DNA of 64,000 nt, from the NCBI GenBank assembly GCA_964441945.1, contig CAYTWB010000008.1:8071-72070 (forward strand), read 5' to 3'. Positions 15,430-24,214 of the stretch are shown here, in pieces. How positions within the stretch are numbered: the first letter of the stretch is position 1; every line of letters begins with the position of its first letter. The position numbers and the translations under genes are program-made. Below the pieces are notes generated by a model. That model worked only from the letters and a program-made list of their open reading frames with translations, searched no databases and was not told the DNA's origin. The stretch is from JADGQM01 sp964441945. GTDB taxonomy: Bacteria > Desulfobacterota > Syntrophobacteria > Syntrophobacterales > Syntrophobacteraceae.

Positions 15430-16800
15430 GTGTCGAACAGGAAGACCGTTTTTCGATGCCAGCAGTGCGGTTACGTCAGCCCAAAGTGGCTGGGGCGCTG
15501 TCCTGACTGCCAAAGCTGGCAGGGCCTCGTCGAAGAACTTGCCGTCAGAAAACCGAATCGACAGGTGACCTCGTCATCGTGTGTCGAGCCGCTGCCTCTC
15601 GCGGACATTCCCTGTGAATCGGAGGATCGCCTCCAGAGTGGTATAAGTGAGTGGGATCGAGTCCTGGGAGGCGGACTCATGCCCGGTTCCATCGTCCTGC
15701 TGGCCGGTGAGCCCGGAATAGGCAAGTCCACCCTGCTTTTACAGGCGATGGCCCAGCTCGCCGGTGAGAAGCGGGTGCTTTACGCCTCCGGTGAAGAGAG
15801 CCTCCAGCAGATCAAATCACGGGCTTTGCGCCTGGGGATCGCAGCTCCAGGTCTTTTCGTCTATTCTGAAAATTCGCTCGAAGCGTTGCTGGATGCTGTT
15901 GAAAAGAACTCCACGGATATCCTGGCGATAGACTCCATTCAGACGCTCCATACCCGCGCACTGGATGTGGCCCCGGGTTCCATCACCCAGGTGAGGGAGT
16001 GTGCCTCACGGTTGATGCGAGAAGCAAAGGAAAGAAACATCGGGATCTTTCTGATCGGACATGTCACCAAGGAAGGCTCTATCGCCGGTCCGCGTGCGCT
16101 CGAACACCTGGTGGACACCGTCATCTATCTGGAAGGGGATCGGACTCACGCATTTCGTCTGTTGCGTGCGGTGAAGAACCGGTACGGTTCGACCAATGAG
16201 GTGGGGGTTTTTGAAATGAAGGAGTCGGGGCTTGAGGAAGTCACCAATCCTTCCCAGCTGCTGCTCGCGGAACGCCCTAAAGGGGTGTCCGGATCGGTTG
16301 TCGTTTGTTCTGTAGAAGGAACGCGACCCCTTCTGGTCGAACTGCAGGCATTGGTCAGTACCACGGGCTGGCTTCAACCCCGACGGACCAGCATGGGGGT
16401 GGACAGTAACAGGTTGTCTCTTCTGCTGGCGGTTCTCGAGAAGAAACTGGGGTTCAACTTTGCCCAGAATGACGTTTTCGTCAATGTGGCAGGGGGGGTT
16501 CGTTTGTTAGAGCCTGCCGCAGATCTCGCTATGACCACGGCACTCATCAGTACTTATCTGGATCGACCTCTTCCCGCGGACCTGGTTGTCTGGGGAGAAG
16601 TGGGCCTGGCCGGTGAAGTCAGGGGTGTGGGGCACACTGCGATCAGGGCCATGGAAGCGAGCAAAATGGGGTTTGGCAAATGTCTTCTGCCTGGGAGCAA
16701 TGCAGACCGACTGCCACGGGAGCAAGCCGTGGACTGCCTGGGTGTGCGCTCTCTACAGGACGTGATGGAGTTGCTTTTTGACAAAATCACAACGCCGTGA
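15430..16800 (+). CDS. radA: DNA repair protein RadA
   Basis: A 456-residue protein of normal RadA length. It opens with a zinc finger (CQQCGYVSPKWLGRCPDC), has a RecA-like ATPase domain with Walker A GEPGIGKST, the RadA-specific KNRYGSTNEVG motif (usually KNRFG) and a C-terminal Lon-like domain. RadA drives branch migration during recombinational repair. GTG at 15430 is the start because it directly precedes the zinc finger. The gene converges on mtnA with only five bases between stops. Confidence 0.95.
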   Translation: MSNRKTVFRCQQCGYVSPKWLGRCPDCQSWQGLVEELAVRKPNRQVTSSSCVEPLPLADIPCESEDRLQSGISEWDRVLGGGLMPGSIVLLAGEPGIGKSTLLLQAMAQLAGEKRVLYASGEESLQQIKSRALRLGIAAPGLFVYSENSLEALLDAVEKNSTDILAIDSIQTLHTRALDVAPGSITQVRECASRLMREAKERNIGIFLIGHVTKEGSIAGPRALEHLVDTVIYLEGDRTHAFRLLRAVKNRYGSTNEVGVFEMKESGLEEVTNPSQLLLAERPKGVSGSVVVCSVEGTRPLLVELQALVSTTGWLQPRRTSMGVDSNRLSLLLAVLEKKLGFNFAQNDVFVNVAGGVRLLEPAADLAMTTALISTYLDRPLPADLVVWGEVGLAGEVRGVGHTAIRAMEASKMGFGKCLLPGSNADRLPREQAVDCLGVRSLQDVMELLFDKITTP

Positions 16801-16805
16801 CCGGC

Positions 16806-17855
16806 TCACACTTCGAGGATTCTCCGAATAGCCCGCCCGTAAGGCCTTCTCAGTACTCCCTTCTCTGTGATGATTCCTGTGATGATCCTGTTTGGGGTGA
16901 CATCGAAGGCGGGGTTCAGGGCCTGGATGCCCTTCGGCGCCACAAGCCGACCATGGAAATGGGTGACCTCACGGGGGGATCGCTGCTCAATCGGTATTGC
17001 CTGCCCGTCCGCAATCGTTGGGTCTATGGTCGATCTTGGAGCAGCGATATAAAAGGGCACATTGTGCTGTTGAGCCAGCACTGCGACCATGTAAGTCCCG
17101 ATCTTGTTCGCCGTGTCGCCGTTGGCTGCAATGCGATCCGCCCCCACTACGACCACATCAAGCTTCTTCTGTTGCATTAGAGTCCCGACAGCATTATCGG
17201 TAATCAGTGTGACCGGGATACCCGCCCGCATCAGTTCATAGGCGGTCAGGCGGCTTCCCTGGAGGAAGGGTCTGGTCTCACATGCGTACACATGGATGGA
17301 AGGGTCTGCATCAAAAGCAGAACGGATGACTCCCAGCGCAGTCCCATAGTCGGCGGTTGCAAGGGCCCCCGCATTGCAGTAGGTGAGGATGCGCGCACCG
17401 GGAGGAATAACCTGCCGTCCATGGAAACCGATGGCTTGATTGTCGGCGATGTCTTTGGCCTGAATGAGATCTGCCGCTTCGCGGATCTTCTCCTGCAGTT
17501 CTGAGACGGTTGCCCCCGGGTTTTCCACCACGACGGAATAGACCCTTTCGACCGCCCAGTTCAAGTTATTGCCCGTCGGCCGGGCGGTTTTCACCTTTTC
17601 GCAAAGGTCGGAGAATCTCTGTCGAAAGGCTTTTGGATCCGAGGTCTTGAGATGGCGGGCACCCAGGACCAGGGCCATTGCCCCGGCAACTCCCAGGGCC
17701 GGTGCCCCGCGAATGGCCATGGTCGTAATGGCTGAGATGACCTGGTTGGGCCGGGAACAGCGGATAACCCTTTCCCTGTGGGGAAGGACCCTTTGGTCCA
17801 GGATGACTACCGTATCGTCCTCCCAGAAGATGGGAGGCAACCATTTATCAGTCAT
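16806..17855 (-). CDS. mtnA: S-methyl-5-thioribose-1-phosphate isomerase
   Basis: A 349-residue protein. MAIRGAPALGVAGAMAL, the active-site cysteine in TYCNAGALAT and the Asp in GADRIAANGDTANKIGTY identify MtnA, which converts methylthioribose-1-phosphate to methylthioribulose-1-phosphate in methionine salvage. Other salvage genes are not nearby; some bacteria use MtnA in an alternative 5'-deoxyadenosine or anaerobic route. It starts three bases after the gatB stop, so the two are co-transcribed. eIF2B-related proteins are the main look-alikes but lack the same catalytic pair. Confidence 0.95.
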   Translation of the reverse strand: MTDKWLPPIFWEDDTVVILDQRVLPHRERVIRCSRPNQVISAITTMAIRGAPALGVAGAMALVLGARHLKTSDPKAFRQRFSDLCEKVKTARPTGNNLNWAVERVYSVVVENPGATVSELQEKIREAADLIQAKDIADNQAIGFHGRQVIPPGARILTYCNAGALATADYGTALGVIRSAFDADPSIHVYACETRPFLQGSRLTAYELMRAGIPVTLITDNAVGTLMQQKKLDVVVVGADRIAANGDTANKIGTYMVAVLAQQHNVPFYIAAPRSTIDPTIADGQAIPIEQRSPREVTHFHGRLVAPKGIQALNPAFDVTPNRIITGIITEKGVLRRPYGRAIRRILEV

Positions 17856-17858
17856 ATG

Positions 17859-19292
17859 CTATTCCCTTGAGAGCCTCTTGAGAAGGATCTCGTTTGCCAG
17901 TTGCGGATTCGCCTTCCCTTTCGTTTTTCTCATGACTTGCCCGACAAAAAAAGCGAGCAGTTTCTCCTTCCCGGCCCTGAACTGCTCCACTTCCACCGGG
18001 TTTTCCGCAAGGACCTCGGCCACCACTGACTCAATGGCGCTTTCGTCCCTGACCTGAACCAGCCCTTTTTCCTCCACAATAGCGCCGGCACACTTTCCCG
18101 TTGCATACATTTGTTCGAAGACCGCTTTCGCGAGTTTGCCGCTGACGGTCCCTTTGTCGATCAGCTGGAGGAGTTCTGCGAGGTTCTCCGGTGTCACCGG
18201 GCAGGCCTCGATTTCCCGGTCATCCCGCTTGAGCTCCCGCATAAGCTCGGACATGATCCAGTTACTCACAACTTTGGATTGGGGGAAGATGCCGACCACC
18301 GATTCAAAGTAGCCCGCAAGGGCTTTCGATGCGGTCAGCACTTGAGCATCGTACACGGGCAGACCGTACTCCCTGACGAAGCGCCCCCGTTTGGCGTCGG
18401 GAAGTTCCGGCAGGCTTGCCCTGACCGCTTCGATCCAGCCGCTGTCTATAACGATCGGCACGAGATCCGGGTCCGGGAAATAGCGGTAGTCATGAGCTTC
18501 TTCTTTTCCTCTCATGCTCACCGTTACGTTGCGGTTCGCATCCCAGAGACGGGTTTCCTGAATGACCGGTTCACCTCGCTCCAACAGGGCTGTTTGCCTC
18601 CGGATTTCAAATTCCAGGGCCTTCTGAACATTCCGGAAAGAATTCATATTCTTGAGCTCTGTCTTGACCCCAAGACCCTCAGTCCCAACCGGTCGAAGAG
18701 AAATATTGGCGTCACAGCGCATGCTCCCTTCCTCCATATTGCCGTCGCAGATATCGAGGTAACAGAGGATGTCCCGCAGGGTCCTCAGGTAAGCCGCAGC
18801 CTCATCCGGTGTCTGGATATCCGGTTCACTCACGATCTCCAGAAGGGGTACCCCTGTGCGGTTGAAGTCTACGTAGCTTACGGGCTGAAATTCATCATGG
18901 ACAAGCTTGCCCGCATCCTCTTCCATATGAATTCGATGGATTCGAATACGTCTCGACCCGGTTTCCATTTCCAATTCAACCCATCCGTTTCGAGCAAGGG
19001 GAAATTCATATTGGGATATTTGATATCCTTTGGGGAGGTCGGGATAGAAGTAGTTCTTTCTCGCGAACTGGCTGTAGGGCGAAATAGTACAGTGAGTGGC
19101 CAGGGCCATCTTCATAGCGAATTCGATCACGTCTCGATTCAGAACCGGGAGTACACCCGGCATGCCCAGGCACACCGGACAGACATGGGTATTCGGGCTG
19201 CCGCCGAACCGGGTGGAGCAGCCACAGAAAATCTTGCTTTGGGTCAAGAGCTGAGCATGTATTTCCAATCCTATTACCGGTTCAAAGCGCAT
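17859..19292 (-). CDS. gatB: Aspartyl/glutamyl-tRNA amidotransferase subunit B
   Basis: A 477-residue protein. MRFEPVIGLEIHAQLLTQSK, the zinc-site residues in CGCSTRFGG and CPVCLGMPG, YPDLPKGYQISQYE and the C-terminal tail domain identify GatB, which amidates Glu-tRNA(Gln) or Asp-tRNA(Asn) with GatA and GatC. Neither partner gene is in the window. The ATG at 19292 is preferred over one ten codons upstream because it begins the conserved EPVIGLE segment and has AGAGAG upstream. mtnA follows with three bases between. Confidence 0.96.
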   Translation of the reverse strand: MRFEPVIGLEIHAQLLTQSKIFCGCSTRFGGSPNTHVCPVCLGMPGVLPVLNRDVIEFAMKMALATHCTISPYSQFARKNYFYPDLPKGYQISQYEFPLARNGWVELEMETGSRRIRIHRIHMEEDAGKLVHDEFQPVSYVDFNRTGVPLLEIVSEPDIQTPDEAAAYLRTLRDILCYLDICDGNMEEGSMRCDANISLRPVGTEGLGVKTELKNMNSFRNVQKALEFEIRRQTALLERGEPVIQETRLWDANRNVTVSMRGKEEAHDYRYFPDPDLVPIVIDSGWIEAVRASLPELPDAKRGRFVREYGLPVYDAQVLTASKALAGYFESVVGIFPQSKVVSNWIMSELMRELKRDDREIEACPVTPENLAELLQLIDKGTVSGKLAKAVFEQMYATGKCAGAIVEEKGLVQVRDESAIESVVAEVLAENPVEVEQFRAGKEKLLAFFVGQVMRKTKGKANPQLANEILLKRLSRE

Positions 19293-19712
19293 CCAACACT
19301 CTCTTCTCACGGTGCGAGCCATGATTCAACAGGGGAAAGCCGTCTCGAAACGCTTGTTCTCTTTATCAAAACGATGCCACATATAGCACTGCCGGCCTGC
19401 TTCTGCAAGGCGTGTGATTTTGAAAGGGGAGAGGCATTCCGGACATTCGGATAGCCTCGTGGTGAAGCCTTGCACCCTTCGGATACAACTCATTTGGCCG
19501 CCGTGGGTTTTGATTCGACCCTTGAACGAGGAGCTGTCGGCCGTCGCTGTTCAGGCTGGTCTGAAATTTTTTCCAAACAACGTTTGACATTGTGAGATGT
19601 TTCATCTAGGAATATGAGGCGGATTAGAGACAGATGGTTTATTGATGAGGGCTCTCGTTGGTGAGATGAGATCTGCACAGGTGGAGTTGTTACCGGCATA
19701 GCGAGGAGAACT
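19293..19712. other. Divergent intergenic region between gatB and sucC
   Basis: About 420 bases without a gene. TTGACA at 19585-19590 followed 17 bases on by TAGGAA is a weak candidate sigma-70 promoter for sucC, about 100 bases before its start; the spacer contains the small palindrome AGATG-TTT-CATCT. No clear minus-strand promoter was seen for gatB. Confidence 0.45.
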
Positions 19713-20879
19713 ATGAAAATTCACGAGTACCAAGCGAAAGAGTTGTTTAGGAAGTACGGGGTCCCCGTCCCCCGTGGAAGCGTGGCTTTCACGGTTGCAG
19801 AGGCAAAATCCATTGGCGCCGAATTGGATACTTTCCCAGTCGTGGTGAAAGCCCAGATTCATGCCGGCGGGCGTGGAAAGGGTGGCGGAGTTAAGCTGGC
19901 GAAGAATCGCGACGAGATCGAAGAATACGCTAAGAAGATCCTTGGCATGACCCTGGTTACCCACCAGACCGGCCCGGAAGGCAAGCTGGTCAAGAAACTG
20001 CTGGTGGAAGAGGGATTGCCCATCGAGAAAGAGCTTTATCTAAGCGTACTTCCGGATCGCGGGACCGCCAAGATCGTCTTCATGGCAAGCGAAGCCGGTG
20101 GAATGGACATCGAAGAAGTCGCCGCCAAGACACCCGAAAAGATCATCAAGGTCTATATTGATCCCCTGCTGGGCTTCAAAGGGTTCCATGCCAATGAACT
20201 CGCCTTCGGGTTGAACCTGAAACCTGAGCTGGTAAAGCAGTTCAACGCCATGGTTGTTGCCCTCTACAAGCTGTGCGTGGATTATGACTGTTCGCTGGTG
20301 GAGATCAACCCGCTGGTCCTCACAAAGGACAACAGGGTGATCGCTTTGGACGGCAAGATCAATTTTGACGACAATGCTCTTTACCGCCATAAAGACGTTG
20401 TCGAGTTCCGCGATCTCGATGAAGAAGATCCCTCCGAGATCGAGGCCTCCAAGTACGACCTCAATTACATCAAGATGCCCAGCGGCAATATCGGCAACAT
20501 GGTGAACGGTGCCGGTCTGGCCATGGCGACCATGGACATCATTCAGCAGGCCGGTGCGACTCCTGCCAACTTCCTGGATGTTGGCGGCGGCGCCAGTGCC
20601 GAGCAGGTGGAAAACGGTTTTCGGATCATCTTGGCCGACCCCGCGGTCAAGGGAGTACTGATCAACATATTCGGTGGTATCCTGCGATGCGACAGGCTGG
20701 CCAACGGTGTGGTCGAAGCGGCAAAGAAGGTCGGGCTCAAGATTCCGGTGGTCATCCGCATGGAAGGCACCAACGTCGAGCAGGGCCGGGAGATCCTGGA
20801 GAAGTCCGGGCTTAACCTGATAACGGCAAAAGACGTTTCAGACGCCGCCCAAAAAATTGCAGCAGTCGCAAAAGCGTAG
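19713..20879 (+). CDS. sucC: Succinyl-CoA ligase beta subunit
   Basis: A 388-residue ATP-grasp protein of normal length. MKIHEYQAKELFRKYGVPVP, KAQIHAGGRGKGGGVKLA, VEINPLV and NIFGGILRCD identify SucC, which with SucD interconverts succinyl-CoA and succinate with nucleotide. GAGGAG precedes the ATG. In syntrophic propionate degraders and sulfate reducers the enzyme sits in the methylmalonyl-CoA pathway or the TCA cycle. sucD follows after 14 bases. Confidence 0.97.
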   Translation: MKIHEYQAKELFRKYGVPVPRGSVAFTVAEAKSIGAELDTFPVVVKAQIHAGGRGKGGGVKLAKNRDEIEEYAKKILGMTLVTHQTGPEGKLVKKLLVEEGLPIEKELYLSVLPDRGTAKIVFMASEAGGMDIEEVAAKTPEKIIKVYIDPLLGFKGFHANELAFGLNLKPELVKQFNAMVVALYKLCVDYDCSLVEINPLVLTKDNRVIALDGKINFDDNALYRHKDVVEFRDLDEEDPSEIEASKYDLNYIKMPSGNIGNMVNGAGLAMATMDIIQQAGATPANFLDVGGGASAEQVENGFRIILADPAVKGVLINIFGGILRCDRLANGVVEAAKKVGLKIPVVIRMEGTNVEQGREILEKSGLNLITAKDVSDAAQKIAAVAKA

Positions 20880-20893
20880 AAGGGGGAGATCTC

Positions 20894-21772
20894 ATGAGCA
20901 TTTGGGTGGACAAGAATACAAGATTGGTAGTTCAGGGCATTACTGGGCGTGAAGGCCAGTTCCACACGATGAATTGCAAGGCCTACGGCACGAACGTGGT
21001 GGCGGGTGTAACCCCCGGCAAAGGCGGCCAGAGCGTTGAGGGTATTCCGGTCTTCAACACGGTAGCCAAAGCTGTGAAAGAAACGGGCGCCAACGCCGCC
21101 ATGGTTTTTGTGCCTCCTCCATTCTGTGCAGATGCCATTCTCGAATCCATCGAGGCTGGAGTTCCCGTGATCGTAGCGATCACCGAGGGAATCCCGGTTA
21201 TGGATATGCTGAAGGTGAAGAATTATCTAAAATCCAGTACGAGCCGGCTCATCGGGCCCAACTGTCCGGGGATCATTACTCCGGGTCAGTGTAAAATCGG
21301 TATCCAGCCGGGGCACATCCATACTCCCGGCCCTGTCGGCATCGTCTCCCGTTCCGGGACCTTGACTTATGAAGCGGTGCATCAAATTGGAAGCCAGGGC
21401 ATTGGCCAGAGTACGGTTATCGGGATCGGTGGAGACCCTGTAAACGGTACCAACTTCATCGACTGCCTGGCTGCTTTTCAGGCCGACCCGGAAACCAAGG
21501 CCATCATCATGGTGGGTGAAATTGGAGGGTCTGCAGAGGAAGATGCAGCGGAGTTTATTCAAAAGAACGTGACCAAACCGGTGATCGGTTTCATCGCCGG
21601 CCTCACGGCTCCTCCAGGTCGCCGTATGGGCCATGCGGGCGCAATCATCAGCGGATCAAGCGGGACCGCTCAGGGCAAGATCAAAGCCATGAAAGCAGCA
21701 GGCATTACGGTTGTGGAAAACCTTGGCGAAATGGGCAAGATTGCCAAGCAAGCGTTCGCCAAAGTGCTGTAG
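20894..21772 (+). CDS. sucD: Succinyl-CoA ligase alpha subunit
   Basis: A 292-residue protein. MSIWVDKNTRLVVQGITGRE (CoA-binding Rossmann part), GPNCPGIITPGQCKIG and the phosphohistidine segment GHAGAIISGSSGTA identify SucD. AGGGGGAGAT upstream of the ATG is a strong ribosome site. It forms a two-gene unit with sucC, closed by two hairpins downstream. Confidence 0.97.
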   Translation: MSIWVDKNTRLVVQGITGREGQFHTMNCKAYGTNVVAGVTPGKGGQSVEGIPVFNTVAKAVKETGANAAMVFVPPPFCADAILESIEAGVPVIVAITEGIPVMDMLKVKNYLKSSTSRLIGPNCPGIITPGQCKIGIQPGHIHTPGPVGIVSRSGTLTYEAVHQIGSQGIGQSTVIGIGGDPVNGTNFIDCLAAFQADPETKAIIMVGEIGGSAEEDAAEFIQKNVTKPVIGFIAGLTAPPGRRMGHAGAIISGSSGTAQGKIKAMKAAGITVVENLGEMGKIAKQAFAKVL

Positions 21773-21801
21773 TGGACTGAGATATCACAAGAATAGAATT
21801 T

Positions 21802-21848
21802 GGAACCCCATCGTTTCGGCGGCACACCAGCGCCGCCGAAACTGTTCC
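21802..21848. repeat. Strong hairpin downstream of sucD
   Basis: GTTTCGGCGGC (21813-21823) pairs perfectly with GCCGCCGAAAC (21832-21842) across eight bases, and outer GGAAC/GTTCC extends the stem. No T-run follows, so it may protect the mRNA 3' end or assist the terminator just behind it. Confidence 0.65.
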
Positions 21849-21864
21849 ACGAGAGCCTAGCGGA

Positions 21865-21895
21865 GGGGGAATGGTCATAGCGGCCATCCCCCTTT
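21865..21895 (+). terminator. Terminator of the sucCD operon
   Basis: GGGGGAATGG and CCATCCCCC form a GC-rich stem with one bulged A and a nine-base loop, followed by a short TTT. It lies about 90 bases past the sucD stop. Confidence 0.65.
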
Positions 21896-22012
21896 GCATG
21901 TTTCGCTTCCATGAATACCGAGAAAGCCCGCCCACTGATTCAAAGCTCGACCGTCCGAGCGTCAAACAACTTGATCATTCAATGTTTTAGATGCTGCAAG
22001 GAGTGAGTTTCC

Positions 22013-23263
22013 ATGACACAGTTCCTTAAGGTCAAGACCGTCGGTGAAGTCCTGGAGATCCTCAGCGGACTCCCCCCACTACCTATCGAGGATATTGAAC
22101 TTGAATCCGCCTGCGGGCGTGTACTGGCCTCCGAGGTTCTGGCTCCTGAACCGGTGCCCCATTTTGATCGCTCTCTGATGGATGGTTACGCAGTGAGGGC
22201 CAAAGATACTTTTGGAGCATCCGAATCTCTCCCATCTCTGCTTGATGTGGTTGGAGAGGTCTCTATGGGAGCAGAGGCGTCCTTTCACCTGGGACCCGGA
22301 AAAGCAGTGGCCATTCCCACCGGGGGCATGCTGCCGGCTGGTGCGGATGCGGTGCTCATGGTGGAATACACCTGTCCCATGGACTCCCAAACGATTGAAG
22401 TGACCAGGGCGGTAGCCCCAGGTGAGAATATCATGAGGAAGGGAGAGGATATTGCGTTCAATGAAAGGCTGTTGCCTGGAGGATGGCGTCTTCGTCCGCA
22501 GGACGTAGGGATGCTCGCTGCTCTGGGCATTGGCAGGGTTACTGTCTACCGTCGTCCTCGTGTGGCCGTTCTTTCCACTGGCGATGAAATCGTACCGGTT
22601 TCCACCGCAGTCCTCCCCCCTGGAATGGTTCGAGATATCAACGGCCTTGCACTGGCGGCTCAGATTTCGAAAGTTGGGAGCATCGTCGGTACCCGATCAG
22701 TCGTTGAAGATCGTCTGGAATCACTCGTGAATGCCTGCCGGGAAGCTTTTCAAGAGCATGAAGTGGTCGTTCTCTCCGGCGGCAGTTCCGTTGGGATGCG
22801 GGATTTCACGGTGAGGATTTTGGAAGGGTTCGCCGAATCGGAATTACTGGTGCACGGCATTGCCATGCGTCCTGGAAAACCGACTATCCTGGCTCGAATA
22901 GGGACGAAAATCCTGTGGGGTCTCCCTGGGCAGCCGGTTTCCGCAATGATGGTATGCAACGCATTGGTCCTGCCGTCCCTCGCAATGCTTCAAGGTGTAA
23001 CAGGCGGTGAAGATTTTCAGGACATGGGCAATACCGCCTCCGGCATTCTTGCCGGCCAACTTCCCTCGGTCCATGGCCGAACGGATTACGTTCCTGTTAC
23101 GCTGGCTAAACAGGGCGATGAACTGCAGGTCCGGCCGATATTCGGCAAATCGGCCATGATCAGTATCCTCGGACGGGCGGATGGTTATGTGATCGTTCCG
23201 GCACACGTAGAAGGTTTGGAGCCAGGGAGCCACGTTAAAGCTTACCTCTTCTCCCGGTGGTAA
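22013..23263 (+). CDS. moeA: Molybdopterin molybdenumtransferase MoeA
   Basis: A 416-residue protein of normal MoeA length. ALESACGRVL-type start (ELESACGRVLASEV), DRSLMDGYAVRAKD, GGMLPAGADAV, STGDEIV, LSGGSSVGMRD and LWGLPGQPVSAM are all family motifs. MoeA inserts molybdate into adenylated molybdopterin. No other moa/moe gene is nearby. Molybdenum or tungsten enzymes such as formate dehydrogenase are common partners of the Hdr proteins encoded at the left end. The ATG follows a GGAGTGAG site. It converges on the upxY-like gene. Confidence 0.95.
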   Translation: MTQFLKVKTVGEVLEILSGLPPLPIEDIELESACGRVLASEVLAPEPVPHFDRSLMDGYAVRAKDTFGASESLPSLLDVVGEVSMGAEASFHLGPGKAVAIPTGGMLPAGADAVLMVEYTCPMDSQTIEVTRAVAPGENIMRKGEDIAFNERLLPGGWRLRPQDVGMLAALGIGRVTVYRRPRVAVLSTGDEIVPVSTAVLPPGMVRDINGLALAAQISKVGSIVGTRSVVEDRLESLVNACREAFQEHEVVVLSGGSSVGMRDFTVRILEGFAESELLVHGIAMRPGKPTILARIGTKILWGLPGQPVSAMMVCNALVLPSLAMLQGVTGGEDFQDMGNTASGILAGQLPSVHGRTDYVPVTLAKQGDELQVRPIFGKSAMISILGRADGYVIVPAHVEGLEPGSHVKAYLFSRW

Positions 23264-23290
23264 TGAGGAAAGAGAAGGACAGTACCGGCT

Positions 23291-23923
23291 TTACAGCACT
23301 ACGTTTGTCGGTGGAGGCTGGGCGGTTTCCACGTCTTCCAGATCAAGTTCCACGCTGACAGACTTGCAGATGATGTCCACACTTACAACCAGTCTGCCCT
23401 TTTTAGGGTTCTGCCTCAGGAAAATCCCCATACAGCCGGCCAAAGGCCCGCGAACAACCCGCACCCAGTCTCCCTCTTTTAAGTAAGGATTTAGAGTGAA
23501 AGGCCTGTTGGACTGCAGCATGGTTTGAAGGTTCTCTATCTGAAAAGCGGGAATGGGTATGGGACCTTCTGAATTCCCTATGAGCCTCAGTGCTCCGGGC
23601 GTCTTTAGAACATGAACCAGGATGGTGTTGTCATGGGGAGTTCGAACGAAAACATATCCGGGAAACATCGGGACGGATACCTTCATGCGCCGGTCTCTTC
23701 GCTTGCTCCAACGCTCGATCTTAGGCAAGAAAGACTCGACATCTTTCTGCTCCAGGCGACTTGTGACTTCTTTTTCATGGTTAACCTGAACATAGACGGC
23801 AAACCAGAACTGCTCGTCAAAGGATAGTTCTGGAGAACAAATCGAATCCTGGGGCACAAGGGGCGGTGAGAGACTCTCTGATAAGGCGTGATTGCATTCT
23901 CTGGAAACATACAATGAATTCAT
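23291..23923 (-). CDS. UpxY/LoaP-type NusG-like transcription antiterminator
   Basis: A 210-residue NusG paralogue. The NGN domain (WFAVYVQVNHEKEVTSRLE through MFPGYVFVRT) begins after about 40 extra N-terminal residues and is followed by a KOW domain with GDWVRVVRGPLAGCMGIF. Paralogues of this type allow RNA polymerase to read through terminators in long polysaccharide or secondary-metabolite operons, and are usually the first gene of the operon they control. Here it stands alone: downstream is convergent moeA. Its target is therefore elsewhere, possibly in trans. A stretch of about 290 AT-rich bases lies upstream. Confidence 0.88.
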   Translation of the reverse strand: MNSLYVSRECNHALSESLSPPLVPQDSICSPELSFDEQFWFAVYVQVNHEKEVTSRLEQKDVESFLPKIERWSKRRDRRMKVSVPMFPGYVFVRTPHDNTILVHVLKTPGALRLIGNSEGPIPIPAFQIENLQTMLQSNRPFTLNPYLKEGDWVRVVRGPLAGCMGIFLRQNPKKGRLVVSVDIICKSVSVELDLEDVETAQPPPTNVVL

Positions 23924-24214
23924 TGCTGACTAGCTCCTGCTTCACTTCCTGAGCCGAAAAGCATAAACGATAAATCATATCTAATGTAGACTAGAGATTC
24001 AGCATCGACCCGAACAACAAACAATAGAAAATCATTGATACTATGGCAATTGCGCGTTCAGCTGCCCTTCATGTAGTTCGTAATTATATCGCGGTAAGGG
24101 AGAATTTCAAGGACCAAGTATGAACTCCTGGATTCCGGGGTTAGAATCTAACATTTTATTGTGTGATGTGAGCAGGTTATGAATTGTGTCCCGGTCGTCA
24201 TTCATCAAATGGAC

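Noticed and set aside
18111..19454. A 447-residue plus-strand frame opposite gatB.
   Set aside because: Entirely antisense to gatB, whose motifs are unmistakable.
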